From: a bacterium
GTDB taxonomy: Bacteria; CLD3; SB21
Reading direction: 5' to 3'
Assembly (NCBI GenBank): GCA_013360215.1
Contig: JABWCP010000034.1
Span: forward strand, 1 to 29,712
Length of the DNA stretch: 29,712 nucleotides
The position numbers and the translations under genes are program-made. The notes beneath the pieces are model-generated. The model was not told the DNA's origin and ran no database searches. It saw nothing but the letters and a program-made list of their open reading frames with translations. Of the stretch, positions 9,844-18,257 are shown one piece after another (the stretch's first letter is position 1; each line of letters begins with the position of its first letter).

Positions 9844-10392
9844 CTATTTTTTGCTTAAGGCCTGTGTCACATGTAATAATTCATGGACTGCGGCTTGCAG
9901 CATTTCGATCTGTTTAGGATCGATGAGTTTCCCTTGTTCATCAAACGCTTTGGCGGCCGACGGAATACCTACCTGACGCGGAATAACGAACGCGTTAAAA
10001 AATACGAGCATCTGCCGCATGGCAATAAATAAACGTACACACCCGAACGGCCCTTGTGTCGCACCGGTGAGCATGACGGGTTTATCATGCAACGGACGCT
10101 CTTTGCTTCGCGAAACCCAATCCACAGCGTTTTTCAAACCGCCCGGTATGTTATAGTTATATTCCGGTGAAACAAAAATAACCGCATCGGCACGTTTTAC
10201 ACGTTCGGCAAGGCGTTGCGTTTCCGGAGGCGTTTTATCACCGTCCAGATCACCGTCAAATACCGGAAGCACGGTTTCTTTCAAATCCACCACATCCGTT
10301 GTGTGCCCTTCAAGCATCGGCAAAACATTATTCAATAGTTTTCGGTTGAACGAATCTTTGCGGAGACTGCCGAGAAAAAGTACAATATGCAT
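9844..10392 (-). CDS. NAD(P)H-dependent FMN reductase
   Basis: The frame extends upstream to 10491, but I place the start at 10392: an AAGGAG ribosome binding site sits 9 nt before it, and the family motif begins at once (MHIVLFLGSLRKDSFNRKL). The upstream part of the frame also overlaps the terminator of the neighbouring gene. The 182-residue product is a flavodoxin-like fold. It has the phosphate-binding GSLRKDSFN loop, 'VIFVSPEYNYNIPGGLKNAVDW' carrying the PEYN signature near residues 75-80, and 'GATQGPFGCVR'. Members reduce FMN, quinones, azo dyes or chromate with NAD(P)H. It is cytoplasmic and of normal length. Confidence 0.92.
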   Translation of the reverse strand: MHIVLFLGSLRKDSFNRKLLNNVLPMLEGHTTDVVDLKETVLPVFDGDLDGDKTPPETQRLAERVKRADAVIFVSPEYNYNIPGGLKNAVDWVSRSKERPLHDKPVMLTGATQGPFGCVRLFIAMRQMLVFFNAFVIPRQVGIPSAAKAFDEQGKLIDPKQIEMLQAAVHELLHVTQALSKK

Positions 10393-10454
10393 AACGATGC
10401 GCTCCTTGTCTTTATGTTTTGTTAACGAAATTTTCCGAGTGATTCGCTCAGGAT

Positions 10455-10500
10455 ATAAAAAACGGGTCCGTGACAGAAATATTCCGCACACTGACCCGTT
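10455..10500 (-). terminator. Strong Rho-independent terminator of the SPFH gene
   Basis: On the minus strand AACGGGTC (10493-10500) pairs with GACCCGTT (10461-10468), extended by further pairs toward the loop (GTG with CAC). A run of T residues follows (A-run 10457-10462). It begins 17 bp past the stop of the gene at 10517 and separates it from the FMN reductase. Confidence 0.9.
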
Positions 10501-10516
10501 CGATTTAACAAAGAAA

Positions 10517-11443
10517 TTATTGCGGTTTGGCCGGCTGTTTTTTATTTGCCTCTCCGGCCGTGATCATCGCATCGCGAATCTGATCAGCTATCGCATTGAG
10601 TCCGCCCGGGGAATGGGGCATCAGAATTGTATTGGTATGTGAATGTTCACCCAGATTTTGCAACGTATCAAAATACTGCGTCATCAAAACAAGCATCATT
10701 ACGTCTTTGGCGGAAGAACCTTCGACCGCCTGCTGAAATTGTTCGACGGAATCGCGCAATCCTTCGATGATGGCTTTACGTTGATCGGCGATACCTTTCC
10801 CCTGAAGTGCTTTACTCTGCGCTTCGGCCTCGGCCGCTTTGACCTTGAGAATACGATCGGCTTCGCCTTTTTCGGCCGCGGCCATACGCATACGCGTTGC
10901 CGCATTGATTTCATTCATCGCTTCTTTCACTTTGGCATCGGGATCAATGTCGGTGACCAGCGCTTTGAGTACGGCATATCCGAAATCTTCCATCGTATCG
11001 CTAAGCTCATGACGCACGGCATCCGCGATCTCGTCTTTTTTCTCAAACAAATCATCCAGTTTGAGCTTGGGCACACGCGCACGCACAAGATCAAATACGA
11101 ACGAAGTTACTTGCTGATGCACATTGGATAACTTGTAATAGGCTTCGTACACTTTTTCCGGTATCACAAAAAACTGAACGGATACTTTGAGATGTACGAA
11201 TACGTCATCCTGTGTTTTGGTTTCCACAACGACGTCGAGTTGCTGCACGCGCATATTGACCCGTGCGGCGATACGATCCACCATCGGAATTTTAAAACGT
11301 AAACCCGACTCGGCCATCCGTGTAAATTTTCCGAAACGCTCGATCACGGCAACGGTTTGTTGCTTGACCACAAAAAAAGCGCTCATGATAATCAGAAACA
11401 GGATAAACCCTGCAAACGCCAAACACATCATTTCAAAGCCCAT
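10517..11443 (-). CDS. SPFH/band-7 (stomatin-like) membrane protein
   Basis: This 308-residue protein has one N-terminal transmembrane helix (about 5-26) and then a full SPFH/band-7 domain: 'VKQQTVAVIERFGKFTRMAESGLRFKIPMVDRI', 'QDDVFVHLKVSVQFFV', 'AYYKLSNVHQQVTSFVFDLVRARVPKLKLDDLFEKKDEI' and 'GYAVLKALVTDIDPDAKVKEAMNEINAA'. A charged, Ala/Glu-rich coiled coil follows (about 195-240). Proteins of this type form large membrane rings or microdomains and often control membrane proteases. The NfeD-type protease partner seen in many stomatin operons is not adjacent. The gene is monocistronic, with a strong terminator downstream and a divergent neighbour at 11603. Confidence 0.92.
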   Translation of the reverse strand: MGFEMMCLAFAGFILFLIIMSAFFVVKQQTVAVIERFGKFTRMAESGLRFKIPMVDRIAARVNMRVQQLDVVVETKTQDDVFVHLKVSVQFFVIPEKVYEAYYKLSNVHQQVTSFVFDLVRARVPKLKLDDLFEKKDEIADAVRHELSDTMEDFGYAVLKALVTDIDPDAKVKEAMNEINAATRMRMAAAEKGEADRILKVKAAEAEAQSKALQGKGIADQRKAIIEGLRDSVEQFQQAVEGSSAKDVMMLVLMTQYFDTLQNLGEHSHTNTILMPHSPGGLNAIADQIRDAMITAGEANKKQPAKPQ

Positions 11444-11602
11444 ATTTGAATCTCCGTTTTAATGGATACGTTACGTGATATTTTGTTATATGATTAAATT
11501 CCTCAATGGTATCATTTTAAAAAAAAGAATGGACATTGGCTAATGAATTCGCGTATTTTCGCGCCAATGAAATAAATCCATACTGAACGCATTCATCGCC
11601 CC

Positions 11603-12496
11603 ATGCTTGCTGAACTGGCTACCGAAATCATTCCCCGCTCCAATACTTTATCTATACAGCGAGTACTTCCGCATGTATTGTGCCCCGAGTGCCGATCCGC
11701 ATCATTCAAAATGTATGCTGACGGATCTACGGAATTATCGGTGCTGACGCACGGCGTGATCGTTTGCCAATCCTGCCATCATTGTATTCGTTTTGAAGAC
11801 GGTATCCTCGAAGTGCTCAAAGAAAAACCGGATCATCTTTCGCCCGCACAACATAGTAATTTTTTTCTCCCGGTGGCCGCCGGTTATCAAAAATGCTGGC
11901 GTACGTGGTGTATGCACATGATGTGCGGTACGTCGTTCCCCAACGAAAAAGAAGCCACGCTTCTGATCTCATCGCTCCAACTTTCGTCGTTACCTTCGTC
12001 GGGCATAATCCTGGATCTCGGCACCAGCCATGGTTTCTACGCGGTTGCGATCGCTCAAGCGCTCGAACGCATGCAAAGTGATGCCCTTGTACTGGCGATA
12101 GATATTTCCAAACCCATGTTGCAGCGTGCTGTTCAGAGAGCCGAAGAGGCCGGCGTTTTACATCGCATAATTTTTATTTTAGGTGATGCCGAAGCGTTAC
12201 CTTTGGCGGATTCGACGGTTTGTCGCGTAGTAAGCGGCGGTTCGCTCAATGAATTTACCCGGCCCGATGTCGCCATGAGCGAAGCCGCGCGAACAACACA
12301 AACCGATGCACTTTTTTTTAATATGTTCCTTCATCGCACATCATGGACGGCGCCGCTTTTATCCTTGATCGCCACACTTTCCGGTTTGCATTTTCATACG
12401 GCCGGCACGTACAATGCCCTTTTCGAAAAAACCGGATGGCGTATGGATTTGGCAGAGACGCACGGCATTGTAACTTTTGCACGTCTGAAAAAATAG
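11603..12496 (+). CDS. SAM-dependent methyltransferase with N-terminal zinc-ribbon
   Basis: This 297-residue protein begins with a probable Cys4 zinc site: CPEC (Cys27, Cys30) and CQSCHHC (Cys55, Cys58, with Cys61 as an alternative). A class I methyltransferase fold follows. Motif I is 'IILDLGTSHGFYAVAIA' (about 134-150), motif II 'VLAIDISKPML', and 'ILGDAEALPLADSTVCRVVSGGSLNEF' covers motifs III-IV. Zinc-ribbon plus Rossmann methyltransferase is the layout of RlmA-type rRNA guanine methyltransferases and of many UbiE/Methyltransf_11 relatives, so the target could be RNA or a small molecule. The product is cytoplasmic. It is the first of three plus-strand genes, with 59 bp before the next one. 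Confidence 0.82.
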   Translation: MLAELATEIIPRSNTLSIQRVLPHVLCPECRSASFKMYADGSTELSVLTHGVIVCQSCHHCIRFEDGILEVLKEKPDHLSPAQHSNFFLPVAAGYQKCWRTWCMHMMCGTSFPNEKEATLLISSLQLSSLPSSGIILDLGTSHGFYAVAIAQALERMQSDALVLAIDISKPMLQRAVQRAEEAGVLHRIIFILGDAEALPLADSTVCRVVSGGSLNEFTRPDVAMSEAARTTQTDALFFNMFLHRTSWTAPLLSLIATLSGLHFHTAGTYNALFEKTGWRMDLAETHGIVTFARLKK

Positions 12497-12555
12497 AATC
12501 GTTTTTTGATTTCGGTTTTTATTGAACACCACATCATTGTATTTTAGTTTGTGTT

Positions 12556-12900
12556 ATGCGAGAACAAACCCATCCTATCCAAAGTATCGAAGAAGAACTG
12601 GCGGAAGCGGAGTTATCGCTCCATAGTGGTAATGACGGACGCGCGCGGGTACAATCACGCCGGGCCGTAGGATTGGCTGTCACGGCATGGCATGCCTCCC
12701 GCGGCGAATTCTCAAGACGTCCTGCGATCGAGCATTTGCGCCATATCGCGCAGGACGCAGCGCTGCCGACGCCCGTACAAAAAGCCGCCGCACGTCTGAT
12801 CAAAAACGTCAACGATCGCTTATCCGCTGATTATACGTTACACCCGGTACGCGACGCACGCATTATCATCACTTATTTTTTACAACGTCTAACCCCTTAA
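12556..12900 (+). CDS. Small helical protein of unknown function
   Basis: The 114-residue product is predicted to be all-helical, with no signal peptide or membrane segment. It starts with an acidic helix ('SIEEELAEAELSL') followed by an Arg/Ala helix ('GRARVQSRRAVGLAVTAWHA'). I do not recognise a family with confidence. The helical pattern and the chain of conserved-looking Arg/His residues loosely recall HEPN-type four-helix bundles, but the catalytic R-x4-6-H motif is not clear. It ends 10 bp before the following membrane-protein gene, so the two are probably co-transcribed. Codon use matches the neighbouring chromosomal genes, which supports a real gene. Confidence 0.7.
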   Translation: MREQTHPIQSIEEELAEAELSLHSGNDGRARVQSRRAVGLAVTAWHASRGEFSRRPAIEHLRHIAQDAALPTPVQKAAARLIKNVNDRLSADYTLHPVRDARIIITYFLQRLTP

Positions 12901-12910
12901 CCCATCGCCT

Positions 12911-13918
12911 ATGTTTTCAACCATATTCATCATCATCGCCGGTACCGCCATCACCATTGCCGGTATCACCGCGTATAACAAAATCAAAGGCCTGATTCTC
13001 AGAAAACCCAAAGGCTTCCATCTTAACCTCGTCGAGTTTTTCCTCGTGCCGGTCGTGGCGCTTCTGATCGTTTTCGAGATATGGTCGCGCATCGTGGGTA
13101 CCCAGGAAGTGCACGCTCTGGAAATGAGCGGCAACATGCTCTGGGCGCTCGAACACGTCTCACGCGGCACCGGTAATTGGGGCGAACGTTTTTCTCTGCG
13201 CAATGTATTTGGTATCCGCGTCAGCGACGGCACGTACCTTTATAAAAAATCCATGGAAGGCAATTTTCAACGTATCGCTCAAAAAGAAAATATCGCCTGG
13301 TGCTGGGATGATGAAACGATCGTCGGTGTCGAATCTTCGACCGGCGATGTGAAATACACGATTGATCCCGATCGGTTTGAATCGTTACCGGCGTTTCGCG
13401 ATGGGGTGGCCGGTTTTGATATGAAAGCCGATGGTATCATACGTGCCACTAATAAATCCGGTCAGACGATAAACATTGACCCGCTCCATTTTACGGAAAT
13501 CGCTGCACCGCCGGATACAATAGCATCCGAACCCATTACGGCTTCGTCGGATTCTTTCAAGTTTGCTATGTCCGATACGACGAATGCGCAATTGGTCAAC
13601 GCGGCCGGCCAAATTATTTCTAAAGACATTTTAACGCACGGGCGGATTTTGCAAGTGGATCCCGTTCAAAAAATCATCATCACCCGGCATTATGAGAATA
13701 ACGATCCGCAGGATTTTATCATATCCGCGTACCTTTTTAACGGGACATTGCGCTGGCAGGTACGCTATGATCAACTCGGTGTTCGGCGTTTTTTCCTCAA
13801 AAAGAGCTTATTGGCGCACAGCCTGATCGCCGATGAACGGTTTATATTTTCAGCCGGCAACTTTGTCGTCGCATTGGATATTGCAACCGGCAGGCTTTTA
13901 TGGAAAACGGCGTTATAA
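12911..13918 (+). CDS. Membrane-anchored protein with PQQ-like repeat domain
   Basis: This 335-residue product has two hydrophobic helices near the N-terminus (about 3-20 and 45-60, 'FFLVPVVALLIVFEIW'). A long, probably extracytoplasmic part follows. Its C-terminus has beta-propeller-type PQQ/quinoprotein repeats: 'FNGTLRWQVRYDQLG' and 'DERFIFSAGNFVVALDIATGRLLWKTAL'. An inner section ('VSDGTYLYKK', 'AWCWDDETIVGVESSTGDVKYTID') looks like earlier, weaker repeats. No enzymatic residues are evident, so a scaffold or binding role is more likely. It follows the 114-residue protein by 10 bp and is the last gene before the promoter region of the hydroxyproline operon. Confidence 0.8.
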   Translation: MFSTIFIIIAGTAITIAGITAYNKIKGLILRKPKGFHLNLVEFFLVPVVALLIVFEIWSRIVGTQEVHALEMSGNMLWALEHVSRGTGNWGERFSLRNVFGIRVSDGTYLYKKSMEGNFQRIAQKENIAWCWDDETIVGVESSTGDVKYTIDPDRFESLPAFRDGVAGFDMKADGIIRATNKSGQTINIDPLHFTEIAAPPDTIASEPITASSDSFKFAMSDTTNAQLVNAAGQIISKDILTHGRILQVDPVQKIIITRHYENNDPQDFIISAYLFNGTLRWQVRYDQLGVRRFFLKKSLLAHSLIADERFIFSAGNFVVALDIATGRLLWKTAL

Positions 13919-13990
13919 GAATACCCTTCTTTAAAGAAACTATGTTCGCAGATCGGATCGATTATTTTATAATCGCGTTTTAAAAATTTA

Positions 13991-14018
13991 TTGTCTTTCA
14001 AATATTCTGTGATATATT
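13991..14018 (+). promoter_or_regulatory. Possible promoter of the hydroxyproline operon
   Basis: TTGTCT (13991-13996) and TATATT (14013-14018) are separated by 16 nt, 29 bp before the first ATG of the operon. They lie in the only sizeable intergenic gap (13919-14046) ahead of it. A GGAG ribosome binding site lies 7 nt before that ATG. The word TATATTACA occurs twice across the -10 region (14013 and 14025), and ATATTACACA recurs just before the dehydrogenase start at 15041, so it may be an operator. This is inference from sequence alone. Confidence 0.4.
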
Positions 14019-14046
14019 ACACGTATATTACAAATGGAGATAAAAC

Positions 14047-14943
14047 ATGCATTCCACATGGCAAGGAATATTTCCTGCAACGACAACTAAATTTAAACCC
14101 GACTTCAGCGTAGATTATGCGGCGATCGAAAAGCATACGACGTGGATGCTGGAAGCCGGAATTCACGGCCTCGTTGTTCTGGGTTCTCTTGGAGAAAACC
14201 TCACCCTCACCGAAGACGAAAAACTCGCCATACTCAAAACGGCATGCAACGTTTGCGCCGGAAAAATCCCGGTCATTGCAACCGTGATGGAAACTTCCAC
14301 GGCCAAGGCTTGTGCTTTTGCAGAAAAAGCTGCACGCGCCGGAGCACAGGGATTCATGGTATTGCCCGGCGTTCCGTATCCGTCCGATGCCCGCGAAACG
14401 ATCGCACATTACCGCACGATCGCCAAAGCAACCGACATCCCGATCATGATCTACAATAATCCGGTGGCTTATAAAGTAGACATTACACCGGAAATGTTTG
14501 CGGAAATGGCGGACGAACCCCATTTTGTAGCGATCAAAGAATCGTCCGATAATATTAGACGCGTGACGGATATCTATAATCGCGTAGGAAACCGTTATCG
14601 GATTTTTTGCGGCGTGGATGATTTGGCTATGGAAGCGCTCACTCTTGGCGCGGACGGATGGTTGGCCGGGTTGGTAGTAGCTTTCCCGCATGAAACGGTA
14701 GCAATCTACAATCTCGTGCGCGAAGGTAAAATGCAACAAGCGCTCGAAATCTACCGATGGTTCATGCCGCTGCTGCATCTGGACGTAAACACCAAATTTG
14801 TCCAAAACATCAAACTGACGGAACAATTGGTCGGTGTCGGTTCGGAGATCGTTCGTGCACCACGATTGCCTTTGATCGGAGATGAGCGTGCGCGCGTCGA
14901 ACATATCGTCCGGGAAGCTTTAGCCAAGCGTCCGAAGCTCTGA
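14047..14943 (+). CDS. DapA-family 1-pyrroline-4-hydroxy-2-carboxylate deaminase
   Basis: The 298-residue protein is a complete TIM-barrel member of the dihydrodipicolinate synthase/N-acetylneuraminate lyase family. The Schiff-base lysine is Lys164 in 'FVAIKESS' and the catalytic Tyr is Tyr136 in 'IMIYNNP'. The substrate loop reads GSLGENLTL instead of the GTTGE of true DapA, so it is not the lysine-pathway enzyme. In hydroxyproline operons this family deaminates and dehydrates 1-pyrroline-4-hydroxy-2-carboxylate to 2-oxoglutarate semialdehyde, the substrate of the next gene product. The assignment rests on neighbours: semialdehyde dehydrogenase, racemase-family enzymes and a D-amino-acid dehydrogenase follow on the same strand. 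The start has GGAG 7 nt upstream. It is the first gene of the operon. Confidence 0.85.
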   Translation: MHSTWQGIFPATTTKFKPDFSVDYAAIEKHTTWMLEAGIHGLVVLGSLGENLTLTEDEKLAILKTACNVCAGKIPVIATVMETSTAKACAFAEKAARAGAQGFMVLPGVPYPSDARETIAHYRTIAKATDIPIMIYNNPVAYKVDITPEMFAEMADEPHFVAIKESSDNIRRVTDIYNRVGNRYRIFCGVDDLAMEALTLGADGWLAGLVVAFPHETVAIYNLVREGKMQQALEIYRWFMPLLHLDVNTKFVQNIKLTEQLVGVGSEIVRAPRLPLIGDERARVEHIVREALAKRPKL

Positions 14944-15040
14944 CAAAAAATCTGATTTACTATATCCGATCCGGGATGTACATTGATCGGCACTTCTTTG
15001 GTTACACATTCTGTAGTTCTCATCTAAACAAATATTACAC

Positions 15041-16486
15041 ATGACCACCGATATCAAACGTTTGTATATCAACGGTTCATGGATTGACGGTGGCGATACG
15101 TTTGCCAATATCAATCCGTCCGATACGTCCGACCTGATCGCTCATTATGCCGTCGCCACGGCCGATCATGTACATGATGCCGTCGCATCCGCCAAACAAG
15201 CTTTCCCCGCATGGTCGCTTTCCACTCCGCAACAACGGTTTAATATTCTCGACGCCGTTGGTGGTGAAATTTTAGCACGGCAAGATGAACTAGGCCGTTT
15301 GCTGTCGCGAGAAGAAGGAAAAACATTGCCCGAAGGAATCGGCGAAGTGGTACGCGCCGCGATGATATTCAAATTTTTTGCCGGAGAAGCTCTGCGTGCA
15401 GGTGGCGAACGCATGGCCTCCGTACGACCGGGGGTTATGGTAGATATGATGCGCGAACCGCTCGGTGTCGTCGGACTCATCACGCCATGGAATTTTCCGA
15501 TCGCAATACCGGCGTGGAAAATAGCCCCGGCATTAGCATTCGGTAACTGCGTCGTTTTTAAACCGGCTGAATTAGTCCCCGGTTGTGCATGGGCTTTGAC
15601 CGAAATTTTACACAAAGCTGGAATTCCCGCCGGTGTGTTTAACTTACTCATGGGCAAAGGATCTGTCATCGGTCGTACGATCGTTGAGCATCCCGATGTA
15701 AATGCCATTAGCTTTACCGGCTCCGTCGGTGTCGGACGACAGGTTGCGGCACAGTGTGCGGCACGTTTGGCCAAAGTACAACTGGAAATGGGAGGGAAAA
15801 ATCCTCTCGTAATCTTAGATGATGCCGATCTGTCCGTCGCCGTCAACGCCGCCGTACAAGGTGCCTATTATTCCACAGGCCAGCGATGCACGGCGTCAAG
15901 CCGCCTTATCGTGACCGAAGGTATTCATGATGCATTTGTGAAAGCTCTGACGGACAAACTTCAAACCCTGCGCATAGATGATGCATTGGCGCAAGGCACG
16001 GATATCGGCCCGGTCGTTGATCTGACACAGATGAATAAAGACCTCGAATACATTACTATCGGCGCACAAGAGAATGCACATCTTGCGTTTGGCGGTGTCG
16101 CACTCGAACGCAGCAAAAAAGGTTTTTACCTGCAACCCGCGCTGTTTACAGAGACTACCTCTGCCATGCGAATCAACCGCGAAGAAATTTTCGGCCCGGT
16201 CGCGTCAGTGATACGCGTTAAAAATTATGATGAAGCCTTAGCTATGGCCAACGATACCCCGTTCGGTCTGACGTCGGGTATCTGCACGACTTCGCTTAAA
16301 TTCGCAGAACACTTCAAGCGGCACGCGCAGGCCGGCATGGTGATGATCAATCTGCCCACTGCCGGAGTGGATTATCATGTACCCTTCGGAGGACGCAAAG
16401 GCTCCAGCTATGGGGCGCGTGAACAAGGCACGTATGCACGCGAATTTTATACAACAGTAAAAACGGCATATACCTTTGCGGGGTAA
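15041..16486 (+). CDS. 2-oxoglutarate semialdehyde dehydrogenase (aldehyde dehydrogenase family)
   Basis: This 481-residue cytoplasmic NAD(P)+-dependent aldehyde dehydrogenase has every catalytic element: 'TPWNFP' with Asn151, Lys174 in 'VVFKPAE', the cofactor loop 'FTGSVGVG', the general base Glu249 in 'LEMGGKNP', and the nucleophile Cys283 in 'GQRCTASSR'. 'EEIFGPV' follows near the C-terminus. Length and motifs fit the 2-oxoglutarate semialdehyde dehydrogenases of hydroxyproline and pentose catabolism, which are close to succinate-semialdehyde dehydrogenases. In this operon it would oxidise the deaminase product to 2-oxoglutarate, feeding the TCA cycle. It lies 97 bp after the deaminase gene and 2 bp before the regulator gene. 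Substrate is inferred from context. Confidence 0.9.
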   Translation: MTTDIKRLYINGSWIDGGDTFANINPSDTSDLIAHYAVATADHVHDAVASAKQAFPAWSLSTPQQRFNILDAVGGEILARQDELGRLLSREEGKTLPEGIGEVVRAAMIFKFFAGEALRAGGERMASVRPGVMVDMMREPLGVVGLITPWNFPIAIPAWKIAPALAFGNCVVFKPAELVPGCAWALTEILHKAGIPAGVFNLLMGKGSVIGRTIVEHPDVNAISFTGSVGVGRQVAAQCAARLAKVQLEMGGKNPLVILDDADLSVAVNAAVQGAYYSTGQRCTASSRLIVTEGIHDAFVKALTDKLQTLRIDDALAQGTDIGPVVDLTQMNKDLEYITIGAQENAHLAFGGVALERSKKGFYLQPALFTETTSAMRINREEIFGPVASVIRVKNYDEALAMANDTPFGLTSGICTTSLKFAEHFKRHAQAGMVMINLPTAGVDYHVPFGGRKGSSYGAREQGTYAREFYTTVKTAYTFAG

Positions 16487-16488
16487 CT

Positions 16489-17127
16489 ATGAAAGTCAGT
16501 CTCACCGATCAGGCCTACGATAAAATCGAAGAGATGCTCGTCACGTTAAAATTCAAACCCGGAACGATCATATCCGAACCTGAAATCATCGAACGGATCG
16601 GCATGGGGCGCACTCCGGTCCGCGAGGCTTTATTGCGATTGGGCAAGGAACACATGATCAAAGCCATTCCGCGCAAAGGCATTTATATCAACGAAATCCA
16701 CATCACCGATCACATCGCGTTGATGGAAACGCGTCGGGCACTGGAACGCATTATTGCTATGCGTTCGGCCAATCGCGCTACGGCGGAACAGAAAAAAGAA
16801 CTGACCCGCCTCTCGCAACGTATTGTGGATGCCGCGAAAAAAAATGATATCGAAACGTTCATTCATGCCGACCATGCGTTTGACCTTATCATCAGTGAAG
16901 CCTGTCGCAATCCGTATGCCTCCGAAGCCTGTGCTTCGCTTCGCGCGCATTGCCGACGCTTCTGGTATCGTTTTCATCATGATCAGGATTTGGTAACTTC
17001 CGCTAAACTGCACGCTGAGGTTATGAGTGCTATCGTCGCAGGTAATGAAGTGCGCGCGGGTACCGCCTCCGACAAACTGATGGATTATCTGGATCAGATG
17101 ACGCGCGTTGCGATGAATAAAGGATAA
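16489..17127 (+). CDS. GntR-family regulator with FCD domain, probable operon regulator
   Basis: The 212-residue protein has an N-terminal winged helix-turn-helix (about 5-70, with 'SEPEIIERIGMGRTPVREALLRL' as the recognition region) and a C-terminal all-helical FCD ligand domain. Likely metal or ligand contacts are in 'HADHAFDLIISEACRN' and 'AKLHAEVMSAI'. FCD regulators usually repress catabolic operons and release DNA when they bind a small carboxylate. Its start is 2 bp after the dehydrogenase stop, so it is co-transcribed and probably autoregulated. A hydroxyproline pathway intermediate is the natural candidate effector; this is inference. The stop codon is followed immediately by a heptanucleotide repeat tract. 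Confidence 0.88.
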   Translation: MKVSLTDQAYDKIEEMLVTLKFKPGTIISEPEIIERIGMGRTPVREALLRLGKEHMIKAIPRKGIYINEIHITDHIALMETRRALERIIAMRSANRATAEQKKELTRLSQRIVDAAKKNDIETFIHADHAFDLIISEACRNPYASEACASLRAHCRRFWYRFHHDQDLVTSAKLHAEVMSAIVAGNEVRAGTASDKLMDYLDQMTRVAMNKG

Positions 17128-17128
17128 G

Positions 17129-17204
17129 AATTAGAATTTAGAATTTAGAATTTAGAATTTAGAATTTAGAATTTAGAATTTAGAATTTAGAATTTAGAAT
17201 TTAG
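17129..17204 (+). repeat. Heptanucleotide tandem repeat, (AATTTAG)10 plus a 6-bp partial unit
   Basis: Ten perfect AATTTAG copies occupy 17135-17204, preceded by a degenerate AATTAG. The tract fills nearly the whole gap between the regulator stop (17127) and the epimerase start (17211). Its last unit contributes to TTTAGGTC, the only ribosome-binding-like sequence, 5 nt before the ATG. Slippage would change the gap in 7-bp steps, which could alter expression of the downstream genes. Confidence 0.97.
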
Positions 17205-17210
17205 GTCATT

Positions 17211-18212
17211 ATGTCACGACATACATTTTCATGCATTGATGCACATACCTGCGGCAATCCGGTACGCGTTGTTACCAGCGGCGGTCCGGCACTCTTAGGC
17301 GCTAATATGAGTGAACGCCGTCAGCACTTTCTTCGCGAATTCGACTGGATACGTAAAGCGCTTATGTTCGAACCGCGTGGTCACGATATGATGTCAGGCA
17401 GCATTTTTTATCCTCCGATTGATCCGGCCAATGATGTTGCGATATTATTTATCGAAACGAGCGGCTGCCTGCCGATGTGCGGTCATGGCACGATCGGCAC
17501 AGTCACTGTGCTCATCGAGCAACGTTTGATCACGCCGCGCACACCCGGCATCCTCCGCTTGGAAGTTCCCGCCGGTATCGTCGAGGCACATTATACAATC
17601 CAACATAATAAAGTGACCAGTGTTCGCATCGTCAATATCCCCTCGTTCCTCCATTCGCAAAATCTTACCGTCGAATGCCCCGATCTCGGCGAAATCACAC
17701 TGGATGTCGCATACGGTGGTAATTTTTATGCGATCGTGGATCCGCAAAAAAACTTTAAAGGTCTTGAGACGATTTCTGCCGGTGATGTTTTACGATGGAG
17801 TCCGATCGTTCGCCAGCGTATCAACGAAAAATATACTTTCACCCATCCCGAAAATCCCACGATTTGCGGCTGTTCCCATTTACAATGGACGGGCGCTCCG
17901 ACACAAAACGAAGCCCACGCCCGCAATGCCGTATTCTACGGTGATAAAGCAATTGACCGCTCGCCCTGCGGCACAGGCACTTCCGCGCGCATGGCCCAGT
18001 GGGCGGCCAAAGGAAAACTCAAAACCGGCGATACGTTTGTACATGAAAGTATCATCGGAAGTATGTTTCGCGGGCGCGTGGAACGCACAACGCATGTCGG
18101 TGATTACGATGCCATCGTTCCAAGCATCGAAGGATGGGCTTACGTCACAGGTTACAATACGATTTTTATAGATACGGATGATCCCTACGCATACGGTTTT
18201 CAAGTTATGTAA
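17211..18212 (+). CDS. 4-hydroxyproline 2-epimerase (proline racemase family, Cys/Cys)
   Basis: This 333-residue member of the proline racemase superfamily keeps both catalytic cysteines: Cys90 in 'MCGHGTIG' and Cys253 in 'DRSPCGTGTSA'. The Cys/Cys pair performs two-base racemisation or epimerisation, as opposed to dehydration. With the D-amino-acid dehydrogenase next to it, the expected reaction is trans-4-hydroxy-L-proline to cis-4-hydroxy-D-proline, although proline racemase activity cannot be excluded. Other family marks are 'IDAHTCGNPVRVV', 'FEPRGHDMMSGS' and 'DVAYGGNFYAIVD'. It lies directly downstream of the heptamer tract and 45 bp before the dehydrogenase gene. It is a paralogue of the product of 19510-20577. 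Confidence 0.92.
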   Translation: MSRHTFSCIDAHTCGNPVRVVTSGGPALLGANMSERRQHFLREFDWIRKALMFEPRGHDMMSGSIFYPPIDPANDVAILFIETSGCLPMCGHGTIGTVTVLIEQRLITPRTPGILRLEVPAGIVEAHYTIQHNKVTSVRIVNIPSFLHSQNLTVECPDLGEITLDVAYGGNFYAIVDPQKNFKGLETISAGDVLRWSPIVRQRINEKYTFTHPENPTICGCSHLQWTGAPTQNEAHARNAVFYGDKAIDRSPCGTGTSARMAQWAAKGKLKTGDTFVHESIIGSMFRGRVERTTHVGDYDAIVPSIEGWAYVTGYNTIFIDTDDPYAYGFQVM

Positions 18213-18257
18213 CGGGATACGGTAAACATATAGAAAAAATTTAATTCGGATACGCAA

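Noticed and set aside
14017-14904. 295-codon minus-strand open frame
   Set aside because: It lies opposite the clear DapA-family gene and its translation is Arg/Phe/His-rich without any domain. It is a shadow of the plus-strand gene.
15166-15846. 226-codon minus-strand open frame
   Set aside because: It is opposite the aldehyde dehydrogenase gene, which retains all catalytic residues. The antisense product is Ser/Pro/Thr-rich noise.
17129-17204. CRISPR or origin iterons
   Set aside because: Perfect back-to-back heptamers without spacers between two operon genes are a simple sequence repeat. No replication gene is near.
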